From positions 2,604,001-2,668,000 of the forward strand of contig NZ_CP100404.1 of NCBI RefSeq assembly GCF_024218775.1: a DNA stretch of 64,000 bases. Reading direction: 5' to 3'. The position numbers were made by a program, and so were the translations under genes. Positions 8,538 to 16,349 of this stretch are shown here, in pieces (positions within the stretch are counted from its first letter, which is position 1; every line of letters starts with the position of its first letter). A model generated the notes under the pieces. It saw only the letters and a program-made list of their open reading frames with translations, was not told the DNA's origin and did no database searches. This stretch comes from Haloarcula marina. Its GTDB lineage: Archaea; Halobacteriota; Halobacteria; Halobacteriales; Haloarculaceae.

Positions 8538-9446
8538 CTAGCGCAGGTCGTGGCCGCGGTCCTCCGCAGAGTGCGCCCGGACCCACAACTCGCCGATGCG
8601 CGAGAGGCGGGTGCGGTAGGACTTCCCGTGTTCCTCCTGTTCGATGTAGCCCTTCCCGCCGGGGCCGAGTCGGTCGACGTTGTAGATGACCTTCGAGCGG
8701 AACGAGTCGGTGTACTCCTCGCCCATGTCGCGGGCCAGTTCTTGGGCCAGTTCCGAGACGGACTCGAACTCCCCGTGTTCGCCCAGCGTGAACAGGATGA
8801 CCTCCTCGAACGGCTTGACGTTCGAGAAGGAGGCGACCGGGAGTTCGACGATGTGCGACCCGTCAATCTCCTTCGCGCCGATGGTGGTCCCGCGCTCGTC
8901 GAACTCGTCTAAGAGGTCCAGCGCCGCGTCCAGTCGGCCGTCCACCCGGTCGTCCACGCCGTCGCCCGCCCGCAGGTCTTCGAGCAGTGCGACCTGCTTG
9001 CGCAGTTCCTCCGCGAGTTCTGTCTCCAGATACTTCTCGGGGACGGTGTAGTAGGTGTGGATGCGGTCCCGGTCGCCCTCGCGCTCGACCATGATGGAGT
9101 GGGCCGCCGTCGCGAACGCGAAGGAGACGGTCCGCGGCATCGCGGAGACGTTGACCCACACTTCGCCACCCGCGTCGAGTTCGGCGTTGATGAGTTCGAA
9201 GGCCTGCTCGAACGCCTCGTCGTAGTCGTACACGTCGGCGACGACGACCCGTTCCGTCTCGGCCCCCAGCAGGTTGCTGTAGTCTTTCTCCAACTTCTCG
9301 GCGAGGTTCCGCGAGTACTCGACGTTGGCTTCCGACCCGACCGCCCCCTCCAAGAGGATGACGCGGTCCACGTCGAGGCGCTCGCGCACCAGCGGCGCGA
9401 TAAGCCGGTCGTAGTCGAAGCCGACCGGGACGATGTGGGTCTGCAT
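8538..9446 (-). CDS. HFX_2341-family (DUF6293) CARF-wHTH transcriptional regulator
   Basis: A 302-residue protein matching the haloarchaeal HFX_2341 family, with the conserved start MQTHIVPVGFDYDRLIAPLV. The N-terminal half, about 1-160, is a Rossmann-like CARF-type ligand-binding domain that includes ILLEGAVGSEANVEYS and NVSAMPRTVSFAFATAA. The C-terminal part, about 205-302, is a winged-helix DNA-binding domain. Related CARF-wHTH proteins (Csa3 type) control CRISPR systems and sense nucleotides. No CRISPR locus lies in this window, so its targets are unknown. The ATG at 9446 rather than the GTG at 9455 is preferred because of the TATA box at 9469-9478. Confidence 0.85.
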   Translation of the reverse strand: MQTHIVPVGFDYDRLIAPLVRERLDVDRVILLEGAVGSEANVEYSRNLAEKLEKDYSNLLGAETERVVVADVYDYDEAFEQAFELINAELDAGGEVWVNVSAMPRTVSFAFATAAHSIMVEREGDRDRIHTYYTVPEKYLETELAEELRKQVALLEDLRAGDGVDDRVDGRLDAALDLLDEFDERGTTIGAKEIDGSHIVELPVASFSNVKPFEEVILFTLGEHGEFESVSELAQELARDMGEEYTDSFRSKVIYNVDRLGPGGKGYIEQEEHGKSYRTRLSRIGELWVRAHSAEDRGHDLR

Positions 9447-9468
9447 ACGTACCACACCGTCCCCCGCA

Positions 9469-9478
9469 GTATAAAAAC
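9469..9478 (-). promoter_or_regulatory. TATA-like box for the HFX_2341-family gene
   Basis: On the minus strand this reads GTTTTTATAC, centred 27 bases before the ATG at 9446. It implies a leaderless transcript and fixes the start. Confidence 0.6.
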
Positions 9479-9493
9479 AACCAGACTCCGCAC

Positions 9494-9928
9494 TCAGTTG
9501 CAGTCGTCGTGAACGATGTCGCCGTCGGCGTTCGGGCCGCGGGACTGCCCCGAGCGGATGGGGTCGCCGCAGGCGGCACAGGTCAGCCAGTTACTGCGGG
9601 AGTCTGCTCCGGCGTCCGTTTCGATTACCACGGGCTCCGAGTCGGCGTCCGCCGTCTCGCTGTCTCCGGCATCGTCCGTCGTGTCGGCGTCTATCTCGGC
9701 GACCTCGACATCGTCGTCGCCAGCGCTCGTGTCAACGCCGAGGGCGTCGTTGACGCCGCAGTACTTCGTGCTCGCGGTGTATCCGAACGCGACCGCACCA
9801 GCGGCGGCGAGGAGACCGCGGAAGCGCTTGCCGTTCCGGAGCGAGCGAATCGCCGCGATAGTGAGAATTACCGCGAGGACTGCGCGAGCGAGACGGTCAC
9901 GACCGCCGACGTTCTCAGTGACGTCCAT
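9494..9928 (-). CDS. DUF2892-like membrane protein with C-terminal zinc-knuckle motif
   Basis: A 144-residue protein. Residues 1-55 resemble DUF2892 (YgaP-like), with the typical NVGGRDRLARAVLAVIL start and two short membrane helices. A linker rich in Asp, Glu and Thr (about 68-108) follows. The C-terminus has Cys117-x2-Cys120 and His140-x2-Cys143, a likely zinc-binding knuckle. DUF2892 units often join rhodanese or sulfur-handling proteins, but here the partner is a zinc motif. The ATG at 9928 was chosen because the family begins at this residue. An upstream GTG would add a basic, unconserved stretch. It lies 106 bases downstream of the symporter gene on the same strand. Confidence 0.7.
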   Translation of the reverse strand: MDVTENVGGRDRLARAVLAVILTIAAIRSLRNGKRFRGLLAAAGAVAFGYTASTKYCGVNDALGVDTSAGDDDVEVAEIDADTTDDAGDSETADADSEPVVIETDAGADSRSNWLTCAACGDPIRSGQSRGPNADGDIVHDDCN

Positions 9929-10034
9929 ACGTGTTCTGTCGGCCCGGAGACTCTTGTAGGTTGACGTACCGGACGTTCTGACGCGCGGGCAGTCCGCCCG
10001 ACGCGCGAGTGCCCGCAAGGACTGTGTGGCCGCG

Positions 10035-11531
10035 TCAGTCCGCGTCGGCGGGGTCGATACGGTAGGCGGCGCGGTTCTCCTCGGGCGCGGCCGACGTGAC
10101 AAGCGAGACGCCGACGGTCAACAGGAGTCCGAGGACGATGCCGACGATGCCCGGCGACCAACCCATGAAGTACTGCGCCGCGTTCGGGACGAAGAACACC
10201 GTCGCGCCGTAGAACACCTGCGTCCCGACGACGCCAGCGTACATCCCGTAGCGGGTCGTCCCGCCCCAGTACAGCGCCAGCGCGACGGGGACGGTCAACT
10301 GCGCGAACCCGCTGAACGCGGTGTCGCCGATTTGGACGAGCGTGCCCGGTGAGTAGAGGCTGGCGACGAACGACAGCGTGGCGAAGACGACGACGCCCAC
10401 GCGGGCGACCAGCGCCTCCCGTGCGTCTCCCGTGTCGGCGTCGCCCTCGCCGAAGACCCGCTTCAGCGGCCGGTACACGTCACGAGTGAGGTACGACGAC
10501 CCCGACAGCAGCATCGAGTCGCTGGAGGACATCATGGCGGCCATCGCCCCCGCGATGACCAGCGCCGCGAACCACACGGGCGTGTACTCGGCGAGCAGTG
10601 CGGGAACGACGTTCCCGCCCTCCGGAACCGTCACGCCCAGTCCGGCCGCCCACGACCCGAGCATGAACGCCGGGACGAACAGCAAGAGCACGAGGACGGG
10701 CCACAGCGCGAACGTCCGCTTGAGGACTTTCTTCGACCCGGCGGCGAAAAAGCGCTGGTTGATCTGCGGGAACATCGTCACGCCGAAGGCGATGCTCACC
10801 GCCGTCGAGATGATGTACTGCGGCGTGTAGAGGCCCCCGCCGAGCGCCAGGAACTCGGGGTTCGTCTCGGCGAGCGCCGCGGTGGCCTGTCCCGCCCCAC
10901 CGACGGAACTCAGGAGCCACGCGACGGCGGCCCACACCAGCGAGAGCATGAACAGCCCTTGGATGGTGTCGGTCCACGCGACGCCGCGCATCCCCGAGAC
11001 GGCGACGTAGGCAATCATGAACAGGGTGATGCCGCCCGCGCCGACCCAGAACGGGACCGCGCCCTCCGTGAGGCCGACGATGGCCTGTCCCGCCCCCTTC
11101 TGCTGGAGCATCACGTAGGGAAACAGCCAGACGAGGCTGACGACGGCGACGACGACGCGGAGAAGCGTCGACCCGAAGCGGTCCCCGAGCATCTCGCCGA
11201 GCGTGACGTAGCCGTGGCGCTTGCCGACGAGCCACTGCTTGTAGCCGAGTACGTACCAGAGGATAGCGAAGATGATGCCGTCCATCACGCCCATCACGAG
11301 AATCCACTCCGGTCCGGCCGCAAAGGCGACGTTCGGCCCGCCGAAGAAGGTAAAGGCCGACAGCAACGTCGCGAACGTGGTAAAGAGGAGGACGACGGTG
11401 CCGAGCGTCCGACTCGCGAGGTAGTAGTCCTCCGCCGTTCGGTCGGTCAGGCGGTACGCGAGGACGCCGACTACCAGCGCGACGACCATGTACGCGCCGA
11501 CGATACCGAGTTGCAGCGCGGTGTTCGCCAT
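10035..11531 (-). CDS. Sodium:solute symporter (SSS family)
   Basis: A 498-residue transporter with about 13 membrane helices, of normal size for the SSS (SLC5-like) family. The early signature DYYLASRTLGTVVLLFTTFA and the later segment AAMMSSSDSMLLSGSSYLTR, with the Na+-site serines in the eighth helix, are characteristic. It uses the sodium gradient to import a small organic solute. The pairing with a DUF3311 protein one base upstream resembles pantothenate or carboxylate permease pairs, but the substrate is not determined by the sequence. It is co-transcribed with the DUF3311 gene. Confidence 0.9.
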   Translation of the reverse strand: MANTALQLGIVGAYMVVALVVGVLAYRLTDRTAEDYYLASRTLGTVVLLFTTFATLLSAFTFFGGPNVAFAAGPEWILVMGVMDGIIFAILWYVLGYKQWLVGKRHGYVTLGEMLGDRFGSTLLRVVVAVVSLVWLFPYVMLQQKGAGQAIVGLTEGAVPFWVGAGGITLFMIAYVAVSGMRGVAWTDTIQGLFMLSLVWAAVAWLLSSVGGAGQATAALAETNPEFLALGGGLYTPQYIISTAVSIAFGVTMFPQINQRFFAAGSKKVLKRTFALWPVLVLLLFVPAFMLGSWAAGLGVTVPEGGNVVPALLAEYTPVWFAALVIAGAMAAMMSSSDSMLLSGSSYLTRDVYRPLKRVFGEGDADTGDAREALVARVGVVVFATLSFVASLYSPGTLVQIGDTAFSGFAQLTVPVALALYWGGTTRYGMYAGVVGTQVFYGATVFFVPNAAQYFMGWSPGIVGIVLGLLLTVGVSLVTSAAPEENRAAYRIDPADAD

Positions 11532-11532
11532 C

Positions 11533-11742
11533 TCAGTACACCTCCTCGACGCCGACTCCCCAGTCAGTCCGCGCGAAGACGGCGAAGACGACGCTCGCCA
11601 GCACCATCCAGCCGATGTGCCACCAGAGCCACAGCGGCAGTCCGGCGGCGACAGTCGCGCTATCCCAGAGGAACCACGGCACGGCCAGCACCGTCAGCAC
11701 GAGGCCGACGACGGCCCAGCCGACGGTTCGCGTGACGCTCAT
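11533..11742 (-). CDS. DUF3311 family small membrane subunit
   Basis: A 69-residue protein with two hydrophobic helices and aromatic loops (VPWFLWDS, PLWLWWHIGW). DUF3311 proteins are found immediately before sodium:solute symporter genes and are thought to be accessory subunits. Here the stop precedes the symporter ATG by one base, which implies translational coupling. Confidence 0.85.
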   Translation of the reverse strand: MSVTRTVGWAVVGLVLTVLAVPWFLWDSATVAAGLPLWLWWHIGWMVLASVVFAVFARTDWGVGVEEVY

Positions 11743-11818
11743 GTGTGACGTTTGCTAGATACTCCGCGTACTAAGAGGTGTCGAACCTTCACAGGCGAGT
11801 TCTGAAGAACTTTCGTCT

Positions 11819-12163
11819 TCAGTACACGCGGGTCCCCGGTTCCACGTCGCGTTCGGTCGTGAGGTGGACGACGCCCTCGTCGCCGTCGACGCCGGTGACC
11901 AGACACTCGCTCTCGAATCCGGCGATGGAGACGGTCCCGAGGTTGACGACGGCGACGACCTGTGCGCCGAGGAGGTCGTCGCGGTCGTACACGTCGGTCA
12001 GGCCCGCGGCCGACTGAAGCGTCTCCTCGCCGAAGTCCACGTCGAGTTTGTACACGTCCTTGCGGGCCTCGGGGAAGTCCTCGACGGCGACGACTTCGCC
12101 GACGCGCATCTCCACGTCTTCGAGGAACCTGGCTGGGTCGATTCGGGCTTCGTCGAATCCCAT
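11819..12163 (-). CDS. tRNA-binding OB-fold protein (CsaA/EMAPII-like)
   Basis: A 114-residue single-domain protein. The pattern VEMRVGEVVAVEDFPEARK, then YKLDVDFG, then LLGAQVVAVVNLG and a late GDEGV matches the tRNA-binding domain of CsaA, Trbp111 and the C-terminus of MetRS. These bind structured RNA, and some assist as chaperones. The first residues MGFDEARIDPARFL are typical of haloarchaeal members. It has its own start and lies 76 bases upstream of the DUF3311 gene on the same strand. Confidence 0.85.
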   Translation of the reverse strand: MGFDEARIDPARFLEDVEMRVGEVVAVEDFPEARKDVYKLDVDFGEETLQSAAGLTDVYDRDDLLGAQVVAVVNLGTVSIAGFESECLVTGVDGDEGVVHLTTERDVEPGTRVY

Positions 12164-12183
12164 ACACGTCTGTTCGGGGGAAC

Positions 12184-12192
12184 GGTTATTTC
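12184..12192 (+). promoter_or_regulatory. TATA-like box for the isomerase gene
   Basis: GGTTATTTC is centred about 29 bases before the ATG at 12217. It supports that start against longer in-frame alternatives that begin inside the opposite-strand gene. Confidence 0.45.
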
Positions 12193-12216
12193 ACCGTCGC
12201 GGTCGGACTCCGTGGT

Positions 12217-12933
12217 ATGCGCACAGCAATTCAGTTGTGGACCCTCCGAGACCTCGATACGCCGCAGACGGACCTGTTTGGAGCCATCGCCGACGCCGGA
12301 TACGACGGCGTCGAGTTCGCGGGCGTCGACGACCCCTTCGAGACGGCGCGGGGGATGGACGACGCCGGACTGCTCGCGGCGGGCGCACACGTCGGAGCGG
12401 ACGAACTCCGGGCCGACCCGGACGCTATCGCCGAGGAACTGTCGACGCTATCGGTACCCTACGTCGTCGTTCCCTACCTCGATTCGGACCACTTCGCCGA
12501 CGCGGCGGCCGTCGACGAGACGGCGGCGATGCTCGACGACCTCGCACTCGCGATGGACCGGCCGCTGCTGTATCACAACCACGACCACGAGTTCGTCCCG
12601 GTCGGAACCGAGACGGCGTTCGACCGACTCGTCAGCGAGACGACCGTCGGCATCGAACTCGACGCGGGCTGGGCACACGCCGCGGGACGGGACCCCGTCG
12701 CCCTCCTCGCGGACCTCGACGGCCGCGTCCCCGTCGTTCACCTGAAAGACATGACCCCCGACGGGGAACCCACCGACCTCGGCGACGGCGTCGTGGACCT
12801 CCCCGCGGTGGTCGAGGCCGCCCGCGACGCCGGGACCGAGTGGCTCGTCTTCGAGCACGACGACCCCGAGGACCCCCTCGCGTCGATGGAACGGGGCATC
12901 GAGGTGATGGACCGACTGCTCGACGACGGCTGA
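12217..12933 (+). CDS. Sugar phosphate isomerase/epimerase (AP endonuclease 2-type TIM barrel)
   Basis: A 238-residue TIM-barrel protein of the xylose isomerase-like/AP endonuclease family 2 superfamily. Metal-ligand segments are visible: GYDGVEFAG near 29, LLYHNHDHEF near 112-121, GIELDAGWA near 146, VVHLKDM near 172 and WLVFEHD near 210. The HNHDHEF motif resembles inosose dehydratase and hydroxypyruvate isomerase-like members. The exact substrate is unknown. It is divergent from the tRNA-binding gene. Confidence 0.85.
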   Translation: MRTAIQLWTLRDLDTPQTDLFGAIADAGYDGVEFAGVDDPFETARGMDDAGLLAAGAHVGADELRADPDAIAEELSTLSVPYVVVPYLDSDHFADAAAVDETAAMLDDLALAMDRPLLYHNHDHEFVPVGTETAFDRLVSETTVGIELDAGWAHAAGRDPVALLADLDGRVPVVHLKDMTPDGEPTDLGDGVVDLPAVVEAARDAGTEWLVFEHDDPEDPLASMERGIEVMDRLLDDG

Positions 12934-12968
12934 GACCGCCCTCACGACGGCGGAACGATGTCGGTGAC

Positions 12969-12984
12969 GCCAAGCTTATTTGGC
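12969..12984 (+). promoter_or_regulatory. Inverted repeat over the probable dnaG promoter
   Basis: GCCAA-GCTTAT-TTGGC is a perfect 5-base inverted repeat whose centre and right arm contain the TATA-like CTTATTTG. A transcription start about 25 bases downstream would leave a 5' leader of some 55 bases before the dnaG ATG at 13061. A protein bound to this repeat would block TBP, so it could be an operator. The function is inferred. Confidence 0.4.
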
Positions 12985-13060
12985 TCGTCCTCGCCTATCG
13001 AAACATAGTGACAGCGGTCTGTCGCCCGCCGTTCCCCGACGGACCGACCGCTCTGGAACC

Positions 13061-14317
13061 ATGCACGACACAGCCAAATACCTGATACACGCGGACATCA
13101 CCGCCGCCGGCGTCGTCGAGCGAAGCGACGTGGTCGGTGCGGTGTTCGGTCAGACCGAGGGTCTGCTCGGCGAGGAGTTGGACCTCCGGGACCTCCAAGA
13201 CTCGAAGAAAGTCGGTCGTATCGACGTGGAAATACGCTCTGAGGGCGGCCAGTCCTTCGGCCAGATTACGGTCGCCAGCGGCCTCGACAGGGTCGAGACG
13301 GCCATCCTCGCGGCCGCCTTAGAGACCATCGAACAGGTCGGCCCCTGCCGGGCCGAGATAGCCGTCTCGGACATCGAGGACGTACGGAGCGCGAAGCGCC
13401 GCGAAGTCGTCGACCGGGCGACGGAACTGCTCGCCGAGTTCGAAGCCCACTCCGTCCAGACCGAAGACATCGTCGAGACGGTGCGCCAGCGCGCCCGCGT
13501 CGAGGACATCTCCGAGTACGAGGGCCTGCCCGCCGGTCCCCGTGTCGAGGATTCGGACGCCATCGTCGTCGTCGAGGGTCGGGCCGACGTGCTCCAACTC
13601 CTGAAGTACGGCGTCAAGAACGCCATCGCGGTCGAAGGCACCGACATCCCCGAGGCCGTCGCGAACCTGACGAAAGAGCGAACCGTGACCGCCTTCTTGG
13701 ACGGCGACCGCGGCGGCGACCTCATCCTGAAGGAACTCGCGCAGGTCGGCGAGGTGGACCACGTCGCCGTCGCGCCCCGCGGCCGGTCGGTCGAGGAACT
13801 CTCCCGCCGCGAGGCGATGACGGCGCTCCGCGATAAGGTCCCCTACGACGTGTTCGCCGACGCCGACTCCGTCGAGGCCATCCACGAGGAAGCGGCCCGC
13901 GCCGACGGGAGCGAGGTGGCCGCCGCGCAGGCCCAGGTCCCGAGCGGCGACGCCACCGAGACAGGCTCCGACCCGGCCGACGCAAGCCCGGGAGAACCGG
14001 CGGAAGCCGCCGCGGACGGGCAGACCGACGACCCGGTGACGCTCTCGGACCACGTCGACGCGGTCATCCGCGCCGAGAGCGGGACCGTCCGACTCTTAGA
14101 CAGCGACCTGACCGTCCTCGCCGAGGGCGACGCCGAGGACGTGGTGTCGCTCGTCGCCGAGGCGTCGGGGACGCCGACGACCATCGTGCTGGACGATACC
14201 TGCTCGCAGAAGGTCCTCGACGTGGCCGCCCAGCGCGGCGTCGACGTGGTCGTCGCCACCGGTGACGGCGACTACGTCAAGCAACCGACGAGCGTGCAGG
14301 TCCGGACAATCGGCTAG
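13061..14317 (+). CDS. dnaG: Archaeal DnaG primase (exosome-associated)
   Basis: A 418-residue protein with the archaeal DnaG start MHDTAKYLIHADITAAGVVE. A central TOPRIM domain begins near residue 165 (DAIVVVEGRADVLQLLKYG, catalytic Glu) and continues to FLDGDRGGDLI near 214. Archaeal DnaG makes short primers in vitro and is a stable subunit of the RNA exosome, where it helps bind poly(A)-rich RNA. A linker rich in Ala, Asp, Glu and Pro (about 285-325) separates the TOPRIM domain from a conserved C-terminal domain. The gene is monocistronic and ends just before a strong terminator-like hairpin. Confidence 0.95.
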   Translation: MHDTAKYLIHADITAAGVVERSDVVGAVFGQTEGLLGEELDLRDLQDSKKVGRIDVEIRSEGGQSFGQITVASGLDRVETAILAAALETIEQVGPCRAEIAVSDIEDVRSAKRREVVDRATELLAEFEAHSVQTEDIVETVRQRARVEDISEYEGLPAGPRVEDSDAIVVVEGRADVLQLLKYGVKNAIAVEGTDIPEAVANLTKERTVTAFLDGDRGGDLILKELAQVGEVDHVAVAPRGRSVEELSRREAMTALRDKVPYDVFADADSVEAIHEEAARADGSEVAAAQAQVPSGDATETGSDPADASPGEPAEAAADGQTDDPVTLSDHVDAVIRAESGTVRLLDSDLTVLAEGDAEDVVSLVAEASGTPTTIVLDDTCSQKVLDVAAQRGVDVVVATGDGDYVKQPTSVQVRTIG

Positions 14318-14321
14318 AGTC

Positions 14322-14340
14322 CCTTTTTACGCTAAAAAGG
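14322..14340. terminator. Perfect U/A-rich hairpin after dnaG
   Basis: CCTTTTTA-CGC-TAAAAAGG forms a perfect 8-base stem with a 3-base loop, starting 5 bases after the dnaG stop. Each arm has a run of five T or A, so RNA from either strand carries a U-run. It could terminate both dnaG and the convergent acetyltransferase operon. Confidence 0.6.
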
Positions 14341-14440
14341 CCAGAATCGCCGACGGCGATTCCGGTATCTGTCGGAGCGCAGCGACGACAGGCACGTCAG
14401 TGCTACGCTCTAACGAGAAACCGCGACGCTCCGTGTCGCG
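14341..14440. other. Cluster of three further hairpins between convergent genes
   Basis: Directly after the terminator stem come GAATCGCC-GAC-GGCGATTC (14344-14362), CTGTCG with CGACAG (14369-14391) and CGCGAC with GTCGCG (14422-14440). They lie in the 168-base spacer between the convergent dnaG and GNAT genes. No tRNA or known RNA fold is recognisable. They may be 3' processing or stability elements, or an unrecognised small RNA. Confidence 0.4.
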
Positions 14441-14485
14441 CGAATGCTCGTGGAACCCGCTATGAGTCTCCGAAACGGCCCACAC

Positions 14486-14902
14486 TCACAGCTCTCGAAC
14501 AAGTAGCACGCCGTCGCCGTCCTCGTAGTGGTCGGGGATGCGCTCGGCGACGGTGTACTCGAACCCGTCGTAGAACGACCGCGCCCGCTCGTCGTCTTCA
14601 CGGGCGGTGAGTCGAACCGTCTCGAATCCGCCCGCCCGGAGGCGTTCCAACAGCGCCGTCATCAGCGCCGTCCCGTGGCCCTGCCCCTGCATCGCCGGGA
14701 CGACGGCGAACTCCGCGACGTACGCGACCGGATGGTCCGGGACGACGAGCGCGTAGGCGATGGGGCCGCCGATGTCCGTAACGAGCACCAGCGGCGGGCC
14801 GTCGATGGCCACGTCGAGCAGTCCCGGCCACGGTTCGTCGAGGGCGGCCGTCTGGATGGCGCCGAGTCGGTCGGCATCGTCGGGACGGGCTTCGCGAATC
14901 AT
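14486..14902 (-). CDS. GNAT family N-acetyltransferase
   Basis: A 138-residue single-domain acetyltransferase that moves the acetyl group of acetyl-CoA to an amine. The N-terminal pattern IREARPDDADRLGAIQ and the acetyl-CoA pyrophosphate loop VVPAMQGQGHGTALM (Q/RxxGxG/A) near 68-82 are clear. Another conserved segment, RSFYDGFEYTV, follows near 109. The acceptor is unknown. It follows the DUF92 gene by one base, so the two are probably co-transcribed. Confidence 0.85.
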   Translation of the reverse strand: MIREARPDDADRLGAIQTAALDEPWPGLLDVAIDGPPLVLVTDIGGPIAYALVVPDHPVAYVAEFAVVPAMQGQGHGTALMTALLERLRAGGFETVRLTAREDDERARSFYDGFEYTVAERIPDHYEDGDGVLLVREL

Positions 14903-14903
14903 C

Positions 14904-16247
14904 TCAGACGAGACCGGCGGCGAGAACGATGCCGACGCCGGTCAGCGCCGCAGCGAACGTCGCCAGCGTGTTGACGCCCTGATTACCGACGACGGTTCCC
15001 TCCACCGTCGCGCCGAGGAGGCTGTCGACGGTCATTCCGACGAACCCGCAACAGAGGACGACCGCCCCGCCGACGGACCCGACGCTGTCGAGCGTGAGCG
15101 CGGCGATACCGGCGATGATGGCCGCGCCGACGAGACCAGCGACGACGCCCTGCCACGTGACGCCGCCGTCGGTGCCCGGTTCGACCGGCTTGAGCGTCGT
15201 GATGAGTCGCGGGTTGTCGTAGAGGCCGCCGAACTCGCTGGAGAACGTGTCCGTCATCGCGGCGGCGACGGCCCCGGCGAACGCGTACAGGAACAGGTCC
15301 GGGTCGACGGCGATGTGGCTGGGACTGGCCGCCCACGCGAGGACGGCGACGAGGGCGACGATGGAGTTCGCGAGGACGTTCCCGCTCCCGCGCGCCCCCT
15401 CGTTCTCCTCGGCGATGCCGCGGTCCTGTTTCTCCTCGTAGCGGTACTTCGTCGAGAGGCCGCCGAGGCCGAAGAACGTGATGAGCATGGCGAACCAGCC
15501 GTAGCCGCCGAGGACGATAGTGAGGAGCGAGAGGAGGACACCGGTGAGCATCCCCGGGAGCGAGGCGGTGTCGAGCGCGTAGGCGACGTAGCCGAGGACG
15601 GCCGAGATGCCGAGCGCGACGAACACCCGCTGTGTGGCGACGGTCGGGTCGAGTTCGAAGAACAGCCACAACAGGAGGCCGACCGAGAGCATCACCAGCG
15701 GGTCGTCGCGCTCGAACAGTACCGACCGGAGGAGGGCGGCGACGAGCGCGCCGGTCGCGGCCAGAAACAGCACGTCGCCGGTCGGTATCGAGAGTCCCTG
15801 AATCGCCGCGGCACCCAACTGCCCGGCGGCGCTGGCGAGGAAGCCGACGACGACGAACCCGGCGGCTCCGAACACCTCGTCGGTGTTCACCTGTCGCGCG
15901 AGTCGCTGGCCGAGGTTGCCGTAGGCGACGAGAAGCACCGTGCCGACGAACACCCACACCGGCAGTTCGAACTGGACCGCGATGAGCGCCAGTCCGGCCG
16001 CGGCCAGTGAGAAGGCCGTCAGACCGTAGAGCTTCCCGTCCTCGTAGTCGCCGGGGCGGGCGAACAACTCGAACAGGGCGCTCCCTTGGTCGATGGCGGT
16101 CATCGCGAGGACCGCGACCAGCACGAACGGACCGGTCGCGGCGACAGTCGCGAGGGCGGGTGAGTCGAGGCCCGTCGCCAGTGGCACGAGAAACGCGAGC
16201 GTCCCCACCACGGCGAAGGCCCCGGCACGGCGGACTGTCGAAGTCAC
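14904..16247 (-). CDS. DUF92 family membrane protein (VTE6/phytyl-phosphate kinase-like)
   Basis: A 447-residue integral membrane protein with about 12 hydrophobic segments. The C-terminal half shows the DUF92 (TIGR00297) core: LGGYGWFAMLITFFGLGG, then STKY, then DTFSSEFGGLYDNPRLITTLKPVEPGTDGGVTW. The plant DUF92 protein VTE6 phosphorylates phytyl phosphate to the diphosphate, so an isoprenyl-phosphate kinase role is plausible. The N-terminal part, about 1-215, is an extra membrane region also seen in archaeal members. It lies back to back with a cis-prenyltransferase-like gene, which strengthens the isoprenoid link. Confidence 0.85.
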   Translation of the reverse strand: MTSTVRRAGAFAVVGTLAFLVPLATGLDSPALATVAATGPFVLVAVLAMTAIDQGSALFELFARPGDYEDGKLYGLTAFSLAAAGLALIAVQFELPVWVFVGTVLLVAYGNLGQRLARQVNTDEVFGAAGFVVVGFLASAAGQLGAAAIQGLSIPTGDVLFLAATGALVAALLRSVLFERDDPLVMLSVGLLLWLFFELDPTVATQRVFVALGISAVLGYVAYALDTASLPGMLTGVLLSLLTIVLGGYGWFAMLITFFGLGGLSTKYRYEEKQDRGIAEENEGARGSGNVLANSIVALVAVLAWAASPSHIAVDPDLFLYAFAGAVAAAMTDTFSSEFGGLYDNPRLITTLKPVEPGTDGGVTWQGVVAGLVGAAIIAGIAALTLDSVGSVGGAVVLCCGFVGMTVDSLLGATVEGTVVGNQGVNTLATFAAALTGVGIVLAAGLV

Positions 16248-16318
16248 GTTCCGCCGGTATCCCCGAGAGCCACTTACTCTTTCCGAACGACCGAGGACTC
16301 CAGTCTTCGGACCGTGAG

Positions 16319-16325
16319 GTTTAGG
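16319..16325 (+). promoter_or_regulatory. TATA-like box for the UppS-like gene
   Basis: GTTTAGG is about 28 bases before the GTG at 16350. It favours that start over the GTG at 16314, which would lie upstream of the promoter. Confidence 0.4.
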
Positions 16326-16349
16326 CGAACGCTGGCTGTACCCGTCGGC

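Noticed and set aside
14341-14480. Possible tRNA or known small RNA in the hairpin cluster
   Set aside because: Stems do not form a cloverleaf or a known RNA family. It was kept only as structured DNA of unknown role.
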